DNA of 64,000 nt from Flaccisagitta enflata (GCA_965153355.1 OZ231126.1:83328001-83392000), one strand, 5' to 3'. Shown: positions 50,103 through 63,915, numbered from the stretch's first letter. Made by a program: numbers and translations. Notes: generated by a model from the letters alone, not told the origin.

Positions 50103-50329
50103 TTTTTAGTCGCGTGCACGCAACTCTACAACCTGCTTTGTCCGTCGGTCGGTCGGTTGGTCGGCCGGTTGGTCGGTCGGTCAGTCGGTCGGTCGGTTGG
50201 TCACATTTTACTTTTTTTTATGATTTTATTTCTCTGACCTCACTGCTCCTGCAAAAATGGTCTAGTGACCTCAAATATGGCACCTGCCCACCCGCGCGCG
50301 ACTTCGGTAGCCGTGTATCCGGCCTTGTT
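50103..50329 (+). mobile_element. SINE-like element, copy 5
   Basis: Complete copy: TTTTTAGTCGCGTGCACGCA start, GTCGGTCGGTCGG run, TGCCCACCCGCGCGCGACTT, end GCCGTGTATCCGGCCTTGTT. Confidence 0.8.
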
Positions 50330-51115
50330 TTAAAAAGAAACTGTTTGTCAGTCTGCCTGCCTGACTGTTTTTGAAAGTGCTGATGCAGTACTAGAAGTGT
50401 ATGTTCAACGAAATATTAACCGGGTTCACTTTTTATACAAATTAAGCAATGATTATCAAACAGAAAATGGGTCTAAAATATCGTTTGTTGCTGCGAACTT
50501 CCTTCTGAAGCTGTAAAGCTGCGCAGTGATTTTTATGTTTGTACGCCATATAATCAGCCACATAAGCAGGCCATATAATCAAGCGATTGGTAGAAGGGGA
50601 GCGCAGCAGAGAAAATATTTTTTGAAAACAGCCTGAGATAGCATTTTGGATCTTCTATCATATATGTGTGAACCTCGCAGACACAAACAAATTGAGACCC
50701 CATTCTGCATGTTCGAAGTTTCGAGTTTTTGGCAATTTCTATGGATTGCGTTTCTTGATTTTCATCGTTTTGATCGTCTTCTAAAGGTGTGTTCTGGTAT
50801 GCCTCTGCGTCTTTATACAAAAATATAGCTATAAATGAGCAGACACCAGCTAAGCTATGTATATATCAAACTCATTTTTGTTCGGAAAAGAGTCGGGTTT
50901 TCAACGATAGATTTCAAGAACTAGACAAGTTACGTGTCTGCTAACTAGCTACCACCACCCACACAGCTTGAATGATGAAAAGCTCAATCAATAAAGTGTT
51001 CGATACGATAGTCTCTCCACGAAGACAACAACGACAACAACAACAAAAACAATAAAATTTAACGTTCAATTAATTTTTACATTTCAAACACGAATCGAAT
51101 GAAAATGAATGAGAA
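50330..51115. other. Unique sequence, no gene seen
   Basis: AT-rich. Small overlapping frames at 50554-50828 on both strands without recognisable domains. A (CAA/CGA)n-like ACAACAACGACAACAACAAC occurs at about 51024. Confidence 0.4.
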
Positions 51116-51119
51116 AAAA

Positions 51120-51139
51120 AGTATTTATATATATGTATG

Positions 51140-51171
<32 letters not shown>

Positions 51172-51273
51172 ATAATATATATATATATATGATATATATA
51201 TATATATATATATATATGTATTATATATATATATGTATATGTATATGTATATTAATATGTATGTATATATGTA

Positions 51274-51323
<50 letters not shown>

Positions 51324-51325
51324 TC
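51120..51325. repeat. (TA)n/(TATG)n array followed by (CT)n
   Basis: TA dinucleotides with interspersed ATGTATG units to about 51275, then about 42 bases of CT. Confidence 0.95.
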
Positions 51326-51597
51326 TCTCTTTCCTTTTTTTCCACCCAGGTGCGGTCTCCGGGCTCTCGGTTTAAATGATTTCCTTATTAAATGCAAGTC
51401 ATACCTGGATTTCAAACGATTTCAACGATTATGGCCATTTCATTTTGATTTTACGTCTTTGCTTTGATCCCTTCTTTGTCTTGGTCCCTGTTTTAGCGAC
51501 CACATCAAAGAAAGCCGAAACAATTTTACATTTGAAAAAATCATTGCCGACTCTTTGCCGAAATGGCCGATTCATCGTGGGAATCCACGACGGACAA

Positions 51598-51626
51598 GTG
51601 AAAGAAAGAAAGAAAGAAAGTAAGAG

Positions 51627-51697
<71 letters not shown>

Positions 51698-51701
51698 ATG
51701 G

Positions 51702-51735
<34 letters not shown>

Positions 51736-51765
51736 AATAGAAAGAAAGAAAGAAAGAGAAAAAAA
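51598..51765. repeat. (GAAA)n array
   Basis: GAAA units with a GGATGGAAG interruption at 51699. Translated it gives RKKE and FFLS peptides, which are shadows. Confidence 0.95.
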
Positions 51766-52382
51766 AAACGAGCAGTGAAGAAAAGGATGAAAAAAGAATC
51801 AAAGAAATAGAAGACTAGATATATATATAAAAAAAAAAAAGAACGAAGATTGAATCTGTAACTTAAATAATAGGTAGCATCAAAAAGACACAAAACTCAT
51901 CGAAATTTTAGTCTTTCTGCCACTCTTGCCAACCGCACAATGAAATAAAACTGATATCAATTTTATCTTTTTTTTTATCATTTTCTTCTTTATGCGTCTT
52001 TTTGTGGGCGGAAGAAAAATGCCGGATTTCACACGTGTTAGAAAAAGAATTAAAGTTGAGAGAAAAATGAGTCATGGATTGATTGAGTCACAGACCACAA
52101 GATTTAACATTAAATGGTCCATTTCGTTACTGACTCTCTTTCCAAAGTGATGACAAAAGGGGATCATTTTGGGCACTATTTGCCCTGCCTAACCGCGTTT
52201 CAATCTGAAATGAGTGTCATTTAGCGTCAATCTTCAACTGCATCATCACTTATCAAGCATTCGCTCCGGCGGTCAGTGCAGTGGGCTGGATCGTGCTTTT
52301 ACGAATTTTCAAAACAATTTGAAGCCATTACAAACTTTAGTTTTTCCTTTTTTTCCAATTCATCATTCATTTCAATCAATCG
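51766..52382. other. Unique sequence, no gene seen
   Basis: AT-rich left part. The segment at 52130-52380 is more balanced in composition but carries no recognisable domain. The frame 52214-52648 is unique only for its first 55 codons and then becomes poly-Asn from the repeat. Confidence 0.35.
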
Positions 52383-52383
52383 T

Positions 52384-52597
<214 letters not shown>

Positions 52598-52677
52598 CGT
52601 CGTGAGCGACTGACGCTCAGTCACGTGGCGATCCCATCGGAGAAATAATGGTTACCTCAGAATCGTTGATTATAACG

Positions 52678-53035
<358 letters not shown>

Positions 53036-53519
53036 GTGGTCGGGAAGAAGTGGGTAAATAACTGTGCTTGGAACTCAATTGTGCATTCTTCCTTGAGTAG
53101 CTCATCGTGGGAGCGTGTCTTTAAGTGTCGTGTTCATGGAATTGCTTTGTGTTGCATTCATGGAGTTGCTTTGAGTTACCTGCATGAGGTTGAATCATAT
53201 TATTCTCATTTGCATATGATTGCATCCCGCAGATTTACCTTCTGGATATGAGAAAATTGAAATCATTGCCAAGATCTCTCATAATCAAACGAGGTAGATT
53301 TCTTTGGCCCCTTTTCTTTTCTTCTTTCTTTTTTCACTTTGGAATCGAAATCTGTCATACACTGTTGATAAACACCATAACGCAGCCCTCGTTTTTTCGT
53401 TATTTCCACGTTATGTCTAAACACTGTCAAGCAGTAGTACGTCATCTATATCGATAAACAATGACGCTTCTCACCGTGACAGTCAGTCCGTATGTCCGTT
53501 TCCGCCCAAGCTTGCAAGG

Positions 53520-53525
<6 letters not shown>
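53036..53525. other. Unique sequence, no gene seen
   Basis: A short direct repeat, CATGGAATTGCTTTGTGTTG against CATGGAGTTGCTTTGAGTTA, at 53134-53180 (period 24 bases). Nothing else recognised. Confidence 0.4.
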
Positions 53526-53526
<1 letters not shown>

Positions 53527-53611
<85 letters not shown>

Positions 53612-53712
53612 AATATAAAAACATAAATAAATATATATATGTATATATATATATATATATATATAACATATATATATGTATAAATATAAATATATATATA
53701 TATATTATTATA
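53527..53712. repeat. (TA)n array with AAATATAAATA interruptions
   Basis: TA-rich repeat with ATAAATATAAATA and ATATGTATATATAA variants. Confidence 0.95.
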
Positions 53713-54100
53713 TAATATTCTTTCTGTAATGTAAACGTATGTAGATTCTGTGGTTTTCCTCTGGGTCATATCATTATTATAACTGCTTCTCTGCAGGCAT
53801 CAGATATCTCATCATGTGGTCGTGTGGTCGTGTGGTCCTCATCATGTGGTCTTCATTTCTTTCAGTTCCAAATAACTTCTTTTGCTTCCGAATTCCCATC
53901 ACGTCTTTGACTCCATTATAGTGAACCCTTGTTACAACCCCGAATTTCTTAAAATTGTTCCTACCCCCTCCACGCCTTCCGATCAACTTTGTTCCTGAAA
54001 TCCCCCCCCCTCCCTCCGTTCCACACCGCTACCCTCCTCCCTCTCTCCAATACTATTTTCTTTTGTTCACACTGAATGAATACGAATTCAGTTATCCAAA
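53713..54100. other. Unique sequence, no gene seen
   Basis: A tandem GTGGTCGTGTGGTCGTGTGG with a later CATCATGTGGTC repeat is at 53812-53845. C-rich at 53960-54050. No gene recognised. Confidence 0.4.
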
Positions 54101-54107
54101 TGGAGGA

Positions 54108-55885
<1,778 letters not shown>

Positions 55886-56075
55886 AACAAGGCCGGATAC
55901 ACGGCTACCGAAGTCGTGTGTGGGTGGGCAGGGGCTATATTTGAGGTCACTAGACCATTTGGGCAAGAGCAGTGAGGTCAAAGAAATAAAATCCTAAAAA
56001 ATTGTAAAACGTGACCGACCAACCGACGGACGGACGGACAAAGTGGGTTGTAGAGTCGCGTGCACGCGACCAAAA
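55886..56075 (-). mobile_element. SINE-like element, copy 6, with its 3' end abutting the (GAAA)n array
   Basis: On the minus strand it begins at the AGTCGCG-type hairpin (GGTCGCGTGCACGCGACTCT) and runs through a GTCC run and CTCTTGCCCAAATGGTCTAG. It ends GCCGTGTATCCGGCCTTGTT, followed directly by (TTTC)n, i.e. the 1.75-kb array. Confidence 0.8.
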
Positions 56076-56194
56076 CAGAAAGAAAGAGGGAAAGAAAAAA
56101 ACGACCGAGGAAAAAAGGTTATTGAAGGTGAGAAAAACATATCAAAGGGAATCATTGAGTGACTAACGCTTATTGGCCATTCAAAGCCTCATCA

Positions 56195-56402
56195 CTTTTG
56201 CAAAAGGCAAGAAGGACGACCTACGCAAAGATGGGAGCAAGGCCGGAAGACAGCACCAGATGCATCCCTAGAAAGATATCCTACGCAAAGATGGGAGCAA
56301 AGGCGGAAGACAGCACCAGATGCATCTGCAGAAAGACAACCTACGCAAAGATGGGAGCAAGGCCGGAAGACAGCACCAGATGCATCCCCAGAAAGACAAC
56401 CT
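56195..56402 (+). repeat. 60-bp tandem repeat encoding a 20-residue unit
   Basis: Three units of exactly 60 bases (56221, 56281, 56341) plus a partial one before. They differ at few positions. In the plus frame 56159-56461 each unit reads TTYAKMGARPEDSTRCIPRK with conservative variants (ISYAKMGAKAEDSTRCICRK). A minus frame is open too. Whether it is translated is unknown, since there is no start context or homologue I recognise. Confidence 0.8.
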
Positions 56403-56469
56403 ACATGGAAATTTACAAAAAAGAGAAAAAGCATATTTGGCTGAACAACATGGAAAATTGATGAAAAAT

Positions 56470-56735
56470 GAAACCAATGTGAAAATCCCGTTTAATTACA
56501 GGGCAGCATGACAAAGAATTGAGAAAATGCAAAAGTCCCATTGAATATCCTAGAAAATTGCTCCTTTTACCTCAAATATGCCTTCTCAGGACGTATGGAA
56601 ATTCACCCCTGTGTCCTACAGGACATTGGCCCTTTGGGGCCACTGCCCTGCTCTCACTCTACTTCTTCAGCTAATCACTCCAAGCAGGGCAACGGGTACC
56701 GCTGACCATGTGCAATCCTTGGATGACTTGTTACA
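56470..56735. mobile_element. Right half of a fold-back element with an inserted T1 motif
   Basis: About 170 bases match the right flank and end of the 37.5-kb element, through GGACATTGGCCCTTTGGGGC to TCAGCTAATCACTCC. Here an extra 35 bases (AAGCAGGGCAACGGGTACCG, then CTGACCATGTGCAAT), an inverted T1 motif, stand between AATCACTCC and TTGGATGAC. At 37.84 kb those two are directly joined. Confidence 0.65.
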
Positions 56736-56804
56736 TTGTAGAGTAAAGTTATCATAAGTTTTTTCCTTATGCTTTGTTTGCATCATGTTTTCCGCGTTCA
56801 CGTA

Positions 56805-56995
56805 TTTATTCATTCATTCATTCATTCATCCATTCATTCATCTATTCCTTCATTCATCTATTCCTTCATTCATTCATTCGTTCATTCATTCATTCATTCA
56901 TTCATTCATTTGTTTATTCATTCATTCATTCATTCATTCATTCATTCATTCATTTATTCATTCATTTATTCATTCACTCACTTATTCAATTTTTC
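56805..56995. repeat. (ATTC)n tetranucleotide array
   Basis: About 190 bases of CATT/ATTC units with CTATTCC and TTTATT variants, giving the repeated SFIHSFIHSF peptide. Confidence 0.95.
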
Positions 56996-57475
56996 ATTTT
57001 CATCATTGATATCTATTCAAAGAGGCTCAAGTCTTGCTTGTTCATTTTTTTTTCTTTTAAGGACTAGAAACTCTTTGAAAATGAATAAATCTAAATAACT
57101 CATGTGACACATTGTAATTATGAACCTTATCTCAACTGTACCTCTGTTTCCTTCCACTAAACGATTTTGTTGGAAAATCCAAACGCTTCAATGTCAGATA
57201 ATTGGGAAAAACTCGAAAAAAGTTTTACGATTTTTTGAGTCCTGGGTTAGGAATTATTGTTTCCCTTTTTTGCTTAGGAAAATTTGGGTAAGTTGGCCCA
57301 GGACTAGACTCGCCCGTGGCTGGGGTTAAAATTGGTACAGAGTAAAAGAGGGCACTTTTTTACACCTTCTGGAAAATCAGGGCACTGTGGAACCAATACT
57401 TTGGGCGCTATGAATTTCTTAATCTTTTTTTTTTTCACATTTTTTCACATATTTCATCGATCTCACCTTAAATTT
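56996..57475. other. Unique sequence, no gene seen
   Basis: T-rich (57426-57440) with several G-rich words (GTGGCTGGGGTTAAAATTGG). No gene recognised. Confidence 0.4.
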
Positions 57476-57496
57476 AGATAACAAAAACAGTTCAGC

Positions 57497-57600
57497 AGAG
57501 GGCAAAGGAGGGAGGAGGGGAGAGGGAGGGAGGGAAGGAGAGGGAGGGAGAGAGAGGGAGGGAGAGGGAGGGAAGGAGAGGGAAGGAGGAAGAGGACTTT
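57497..57600. repeat. (GGGA)n purine-rich array
   Basis: GGGAGGGA and GGAAGGAG units of about 100 bases, related to the longer array at 58575-58985. Confidence 0.9.
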
Positions 57601-57627
57601 CCATCGATCTCAATTTTGAGCCTTAAA

Positions 57628-58034
57628 TAACAATAGTCGCGAAAGCGTTAGATGCCAGCGGTACCCGTGCCCTGGCTAAGTAGGCTGTATGAAGGAGGGG
57701 AGTAGTAGTGCCCTGGCTACTGAGGATCAGTGCCACATTATATGGGAGTTTCTCACTTTCCAGCATCCCAGCCTGGAGCTCAGCCCCAGGCCCAAATCCC
57801 AGTCTTGAGGCCCAAATCCCTAGAGAGTAGAATTTGCCGCTTGGGGTTGGGATGTAGGCCTGAGGGTGGATTTGGGCCTCAAGACTGGGATTTGGGCGCC
57901 TGGAGGCTGGGATATAGGCCTCCAGGCTGGAGATATGGGCCCTTCCGGAGGCTGGGGGAGGGGCGGGCACGGACATGAAGGAGAAAACTCCCCATGTGTT
58001 CTAAAGGACTTCGGCACTTTCGGGGCCGCTGCCC
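57628..58034. mobile_element. Fold-back family element with T1 and GGGATTTGGGCC minisatellite
   Basis: T1 (AATAGTCGCGAAAGCGTTAG, then ATGCCAGCGGTACCCGTGCC) at 57633. Minisatellite CAGTCTTGAGGCCCAAATCC in one orientation (57790-57825) and CTCAAGACTGGGATTTGGGC in the other (57878-57940). The end motif inverted is TTCGGCACTTTCGGGGCCGC at 58010. The left GGGCAGCGG end is missing or decayed. Confidence 0.6.
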
Positions 58035-58092
58035 AAAATCAATGAGTTCAGCAGAGGGCTGAGGAGGGAGGGAGGGAGGTAGAGAGAGGGAA

Positions 58093-58570
58093 GAATAGTC
58101 ACAAAACCGTAAGATGGTCAGCGGTACCCGTGCCCTCCTTAAGTAGGTTGTGGCTGAAGCTGAGGGGGAAGCAAGGCAGCGGCTCCTGCAGGTCGATGAC
58201 CTATGCCACACATGGGCGGGGAATTTTCTCCTCCTTCCTCCTCTCTCTCCGCACCCCCTCCCCCAGCCTCCAGGCTCATGTCTCAGCCTGAGGCCCATAT
58301 CCCAGCCTCGAGGCCCAAAATCCCAGCCTTGAGGCTCCAAATCTCTAGAGAGAGTGGAATCTGGGCCTTGCTGGGATTAGGGCCTTGAGGGTGGGATTTG
58401 GGCCTCAAATGGGATTTGGGCCTCGAGGCTGGGATATGGGCCTCCAGGCTGAGATATGGGCCTGGAGGCTGGGGGAGGGGGGGTACGAAGAAGGAGAAGA
58501 AGGAGGAGAAGGAGAAAATTCCCCATATGTGTGAAAGCATAGGTCATCGATCCCTTCAGGGCCGCTGCCC
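58093..58570. mobile_element. Fold-back element with T1 and a minisatellite that flips orientation at its centre
   Basis: T1 (AATAGTCACAAAACCGTAAG, then ATGGTCAGCGGTACCCGTGC) at 58094. Left end AGGCAGCGGCTCCTGCAGGT at 58173, diverged. Minisatellite CCCAGCCTCGAGGCCCAAAA on the left half and GGGCCTCGAGGCTGGGATAT on the right half. Right end, inverted: AGCATAGGTCATCGATCCCT...GGGCCGCTGCCC. Confidence 0.7.
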
Positions 58571-58574
58571 TGCT

Positions 58575-58985
58575 CCCTCCCCAAAAGGGAGGGAGAGGGA
58601 GGGAGAGGGGGAGGGGAAGGGAGAGAGGGTGGGAGGGGGGAGGGAGGGAGGGAGAGGGAGAGTAGGGAGAGAGGGAGAGGGAGAGGGAGGGGAGGGGGAG
58701 GGAGAGGGGGTGGGAGAGGGGGAAGGAAAGGGAAGGAAAGAGAGATGGAGGGAAAGAGAGATGGAGGGAGAGAGGGAGGGAAAGAGAGGGAGGGAGATGG
58801 AGGTAAGGGGAGGACGAGGGAGGGAGACGGAGAGGGAGTTAGATGGAAGAAGAGAGAGAGGGGGAGGGAGAGGGGGAGGGAGAGAGAGAGGGGGAGGGAG
58901 AGGGAGAGAGGGAGAGAGAGAGAGGGAGGGAGGGCGGGAGAGAGGCAGAGAGGAAGGGAGAGAGGGAGGGAGCAAGGGAAGGAAT
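58575..58985. repeat. G-rich purine array (GGGAGA/GGGA), about 410 bp
   Basis: Runs of GGGAGGGAGAGGGAG with GGAAAG and GATGGAGG variants. Dense G-runs on one strand could form G-quadruplexes. Open frames are Gly/Arg/Glu-rich shadows. Confidence 0.93.
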
Positions 58986-59091
58986 TTACAATTAATATGG
59001 AAACCGAAATAGACCCAAATTACAACCGGGTTTGGGCCCATACAAAACCGAATGTCATGGCTTGTATCTTGGCCCAAATTGAGCAGTGGCG

Positions 59092-62000
59092 AGCTGAGTA
59101 AGCAGTGGCGGAATAGTTCACAAGAAGAAATGAAATGCATTTCTAATGATGGTGGGCCAATATAGCAATGGCGGGCTGGCATACAAGAAAGAATAAAGTG
59201 CATTTGTAATGATGGTGGGCTGAGTTAGCAATGGAGGGTTGGTTCACAAGCAAAAATTTGAGTGCATTTGTAATGATAATGGGCCAATTTGGCAAAGGCT
59301 GGCTGGCTTATAAGAAATAATGAAGTGCAGTATTAGTGATGGCGGGCTGAGTAAGCAATGGCGGGCTGGTTCACAAGAAAAAATCAGATTTGTTTTCAAT
59401 ACTGGTGGGCCAATTTGGCAATGGCGGTGTGGCTTACAAGAAAAGAATCTAATGCATTTGTGATGATGACGGGCTAGTTTAGCAATGGCGGCGGGCTGGA
59501 TAACAAGAAAAGAATAGAATGCATTTCTTATGATGATGGGCCAATAGCAATGGCGGGCTTGTTCACAAGAATGAATTAAAATTCATTTGTAATGATGGTG
59601 GGCCAATTTGGCAATGGCGGGCTGGGTATTAAGAAAAAATGAAAAGCATTTGTAATGATGGCGGGCTAGTTTAGCATTGGCGGGCTGGGGAACAAGAAAA
59701 GAATCTCAGGTACTTTCAATGATGGTTGGCCAGTTTAGCAATGGCGGGCTTGCTCACAAGAAAAGACTTGAATGTATTCTCAATGATGGCGGGCTGGTTT
59801 AGCAATGGCGGGCTGGCTGACAAGAAAGAATGAAGTGCATTTGTGATGATGGCGGGCTGGTTCAGCAATGGCGGGCTGGTTTACAATAAAAAATTGAATG
59901 CATTTTTAATGAAGTGCATTGGCCAGTTTAGCAATGGCGGGCTCGCTCACAATAAAAGACTTGAATGTATTCTCAATGATGGCGGGCTGGTTTAGCAATG
60001 GCGGGCTGGCTGACAAGAAAGAATGAAGTGCATTTGTGATGATGGCGGGCTGAGTTAGCATGGCGGGCTGGTTTACAAGAAAAAATTGAATGCATTTGTT
60101 ATGATGATGGTGGGCCAATTTGGCAATGGCGGGCTGGCTTACAAGAGTGAACTGAATGCATTTGTAATAATGACGGGCTGGTTTAGCAATGGCGGGCTGG
60201 GGAACAAGAAAAGAATCGCAGGTATTTTCAATGATGGTGGGCCAGTTTAGCAATGGCGGGCTGGCTCACAAGAAAAGAATTGAATGTTTTCTCAATGATG
60301 GCGGGCTGGTTTAGCAATGGCGGGATGGCTGACAAGAAAGAATGAAGTGCATTTGTGTTGATGGCAGGTCGAGTCAGCAATGGCGGGCTGGTTCACAAGA
60401 AAAATTGAAAGCATTTGTAATGATGAAAACAATTTGGCAATGTACTGGCTGGCTTACAAGAGTGAACTGAATGCATTTGTAATAATGGCGGGCTGGTTTA
60501 GCAATGTTGGGCTGGGGAACAAGAAAAGAATCGCAGGTATTTTCAATGATGTTGGGCCAGTTAGCAATGGCGGGCTGGCTCACAAGAAAAGAAAAGAATT
60601 GAATGTTTTCTCAATGATGGCAGGCTGGCTTAGCAATGGCGGGCCAGCTGACAAGAAAGAATGAAGTGCATTTGTGTTGATGGCGGCGGGCTGAGTTAGC
60701 AATGGCGGGCTGGGGAACAAGAAACAAATCGCAAGTATTTTCAAAGATGGTGGGCCAGTTTTGCAATGGTGGGCTGGCTCACAATAAAAGAATTGCATAT
60801 TTTCTCAATGTTGGCGGGCTGGTTTAGCAATGGCGGGCTGGCTGACAAGAAAAGAATTGAAGGTATTTGTGTTGATGGCGGGCTGAGTTAGCAATGGCGG
60901 GCTGGTTCACAAGAAAAATGAATGCATTTGTAATGATAGTGGGCCAATTTGGCAGGCGGGCTGGCTTACAAGAGTGAACTGAATGCATTTGTATTAATGG
61001 CGGGCTGGTTTAGCAATGGTTGTATTAGGGGAACAAGAAAAAGAATCGCAGAGATTTTTTCAATGATGGTGGGCCAGTTTAGCAATGGCGGGCTGGCTCA
61101 CAAGGAAAGAATTAAATGTTTTCTCAATGATGGCGGGCTGGTTTAGCAATGGCGGGCTGGCTGACAAGAAAGAATGAAGTGCATTTGTGTTGATGGCGGG
61201 CTGAGTTAGCAATGGCGGGCTGGTTCACAAGAAAAAAATTGAATGCATTTGTAATGATGGTGGGCCAATTTGGCAATGGCGGGCTGGCTTACAAGAGTGA
61301 ACTGAATGCATTTGTAATAATGGCGGGCTGCTTAGCAATGGCGGGCTGTGAACAACTAGTGCTATAATTGCAGGTATTTTCAATGATGGTGTCAGTTTAG
61401 GCAATGGCGGGCTGGCTCACAAGAAAAGAATTGAATGTTTTCTCTCAATGATGGCGGGCTGGTTTAGCAATCATGGGCTGGCTGGACAAGAAAGAATGAA
61501 GTGCATTTGTGTTGATGGCAGGCTGAGTTAGCAATGGCGGGCTGGTTCACAAGAAAAAAAATGAATGCATTTGTAATGATGATAGGGCCAATTTGGCAAT
61601 GGCTGAAGAAGTGATAAGAGTGAACTGAATGCATTTGTACAATGGCGGCTGGAAGTTTAGCAATGATGGGCTGGGGAATAGAAATTTGAAGGTATTTTCA
61701 ATGATGGTAGGCCAGTTTAGCAATGGCGGCTGTCATATGAAAAGAATTGGAATGTTTTTCTCAATGATGGCGGCTGGTTATAATATGGCTGGGGAACAAG
61801 AAAAGAATCGTGAGGTATTTTCAATGATGGTGGGCCAGTTTAGCAATATCGATTGGCTCACAAGAAAGAATTGAATGTCAATGATGGCAGGCTGGTTTAG
61901 CAATGGCGGGCTGGCTGACAAGAAAGAATGAAGTGCATTTTTGTTGATGGTGGGCTGAGTTAGCAATGGCGGGCTGGTTCACAAGAAAAAAATTGAATGC

Positions 62001-63915
62001 ATTTGTAATGATATGTCACTTGGCAATGGCGGGGTTGGCTTACAAGAGTAAACTGAATGCATCAGTGCTAATGGCGGGCTGGTTTAGCAATGGCGTGGTA
62101 GGGAACAAAAAGAATCGCAGATTTTTTCAATGATGGTGGGCCAGTTTAGCAATGGCGGGCTGCCTCACATGGAAAGAATTAAATGTTTTCTCAATGATGG
62201 CGGGCTGTCTTAGCAATGGCGCGGGCTGGCTTATAAGAAAGAATGAAGTGCATTTGTGTTGATGGTATGCTGAGTTAGCAAATATGCAGTTGGTTCACAA
62301 GAAAAAATTGAATGTATTAAGATGAAATAATTTGGCAATGGCGTGGCTGGCTTATAAGATAACCAATGCATTTGTAATACGGCGTGGCTGGTTTAGCACG
62401 ATGGCTGGGGAACAAGAAAAGAATCGCAGGTATTAACATAGGCCAATGAAGCAATGCATGGCTGGCTTGCCAAGAAAAGAATTGAATGTTTTCTCAATGA
62501 TGGCGGGGCTGTTGCTATGGCGGGCTGGCTGATAAGAAAGACTGAAGTGCATTTGTGTTGATGGCAGGCTGAGTCAGCAATGGCGGGCTGGTTCACAAGA
62601 AAAATTGAATGCATTTGTAATGATGGTAGGCCAATTGAATGCATTTGTAATGGTGGTGGGCCAATTTGGCTTACAAGAGTGAACTGAATGCATTTGTAAT
62701 AATGGCTGGCTGGTTTAGCAATGGTGGGCTGGGGAACAAGAGAAGAATCGCAGGTATCGTGGGCCAGTTTAGCAATGGCAGGCTGGCTCACAAGAAAAAA
62801 ATTGAATGTTTTCTAAATTATGGCGTGCTGGTTTAGCAATGGAGGGCTGGCTGACAAGAAAAGAATGGAATGTTTTCTCAATGATGGCGGGCTGGTTTAG
62901 CAATGGCGGGCTGGCTCACAGGCTGGTTCACAAGAAAAAATTGAATGCATTTGTAATGATGGAATGATGGTGGGCCAATTTGGCAATGGCGGGCTGGCTT
63001 ACAAGAGTGGAGAACTGAATGCATTTGTAATAATGGCGGGCTGGTTTAGCAATGATGGACTGGGGAACAAGACAAGAATCGCAGGTATTTATTTTCACGA
63101 TGGTGGGCCAGTTTAGGCAACATGGCGTATTGGCTCACAAGAAGATAATTGAATGTTTTCTCAATGATGGCAGGCTGGTTTAGCAATGGCGGCTGGCTGA
63201 CAAGAAAGAATGAAGTGCATTTAAAGTGATGCATGGCTGAGTTAGCAATGGCGGGTTGGCCTCACAAGAAAAATTGAATGCATTTGTAATGATAGTGCGC
63301 TATTTCGCAATGGCGGGCTGGCTTACAAGAGTGAACTGAATGCATTTGGTGTAATAATGGCGGGCTGGCTTAGCAATGGCGGGCTGGGTAACAAGAAAAG
63401 AATTGCAGGTATTTTCAATGATGGTGGGCCAGTTTAGCAATGGCGGGCTGGCTCACAAGAAAAGAATTGAATGTTTTCTCAATGATGGCGGGCTGATTTA
63501 GCAATGGCGGGCTGGCTGACAAGAAAAAATGAATGGAAGTGCATTTGTGTTGGATGGCGTAGGCTGAGTTAGCAATGGCGGGTTGGTTCACAAGAAAAAA
63601 ATTGAATGCATTTAATGTGATGGTGGGCCAATTTGGCAATGGCGGGCTGGCTTACAAGAGTGAACTGAATGCATTTATAATAATGGCGGGCTGGTTTAGC
63701 AATGGTGGGCTGGGGAACAAGAAAAGAATCGCAGGTATTTTCAATGATGGTGGGCCAGTTTAGCAATGGCGGGCTGGCTCACAAGAAAAGAATTGAATGT
63801 TTTCTCAATGATGGCGGGCTGGTTTAGCAATGGCGGGCTATAGAACAGCTTTTAGCAAATTGTTCTTTTTAGTTTCTTTCAAATGAATGGCGGGCTGGCA
63901 ATGGCGGGCTGAATT
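59092..63915. repeat. Higher-order satellite: five 63/64-bp monomers in a unit of about 318 bp
   Basis: Every monomer starts GCAATGGCGGGCTGG and ends in GATGGCGGGCTGGTTTA or GATGGTGGGCCAATTTG type sequence. Five monomer types recur in fixed order, marked by AAAGAATTGAATGTTTTCTC (A), AAGAATGAAGTGCATTTGTG (B), AAAATTGAATGCATTTGTAA (C), GAGTGAACTGAATGCATTTG (D) and AAGAATCGCAGGTATTTTCA (E). E monomers lie near 59703, 60205, 60527, 60726, 61042, 61361, 61683, 61805, 62110, 62420, 62745, 63076, 63399 and 63725. Most neighbours are 305-331 bases apart. Shortened units (C to A at about 59900, B to E at about 60700, A to E at about 61790) look like unequal crossing-over. Monomers before 59.7 kb are less ordered. 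Units between about 61.55 and 62.45 kb carry many small deletions. Confidence 0.93.

Noticed and set aside
56195-56402. Direct repeats of a CRISPR type
   Set aside because: Units are contiguous 60-base copies without unique spacers.
58398-59203. Gly/Arg/Glu- and Ser/Pro-rich frames of over 200 codons
   Set aside because: They cover the GGGA purine array and are open on both strands because of it.
59092-63915. CRISPR-like array (regular spacing of a constant word)
   Set aside because: The segments between the constant words are themselves repeated in five types, and the window is clearly eukaryotic. This is a higher-order satellite.
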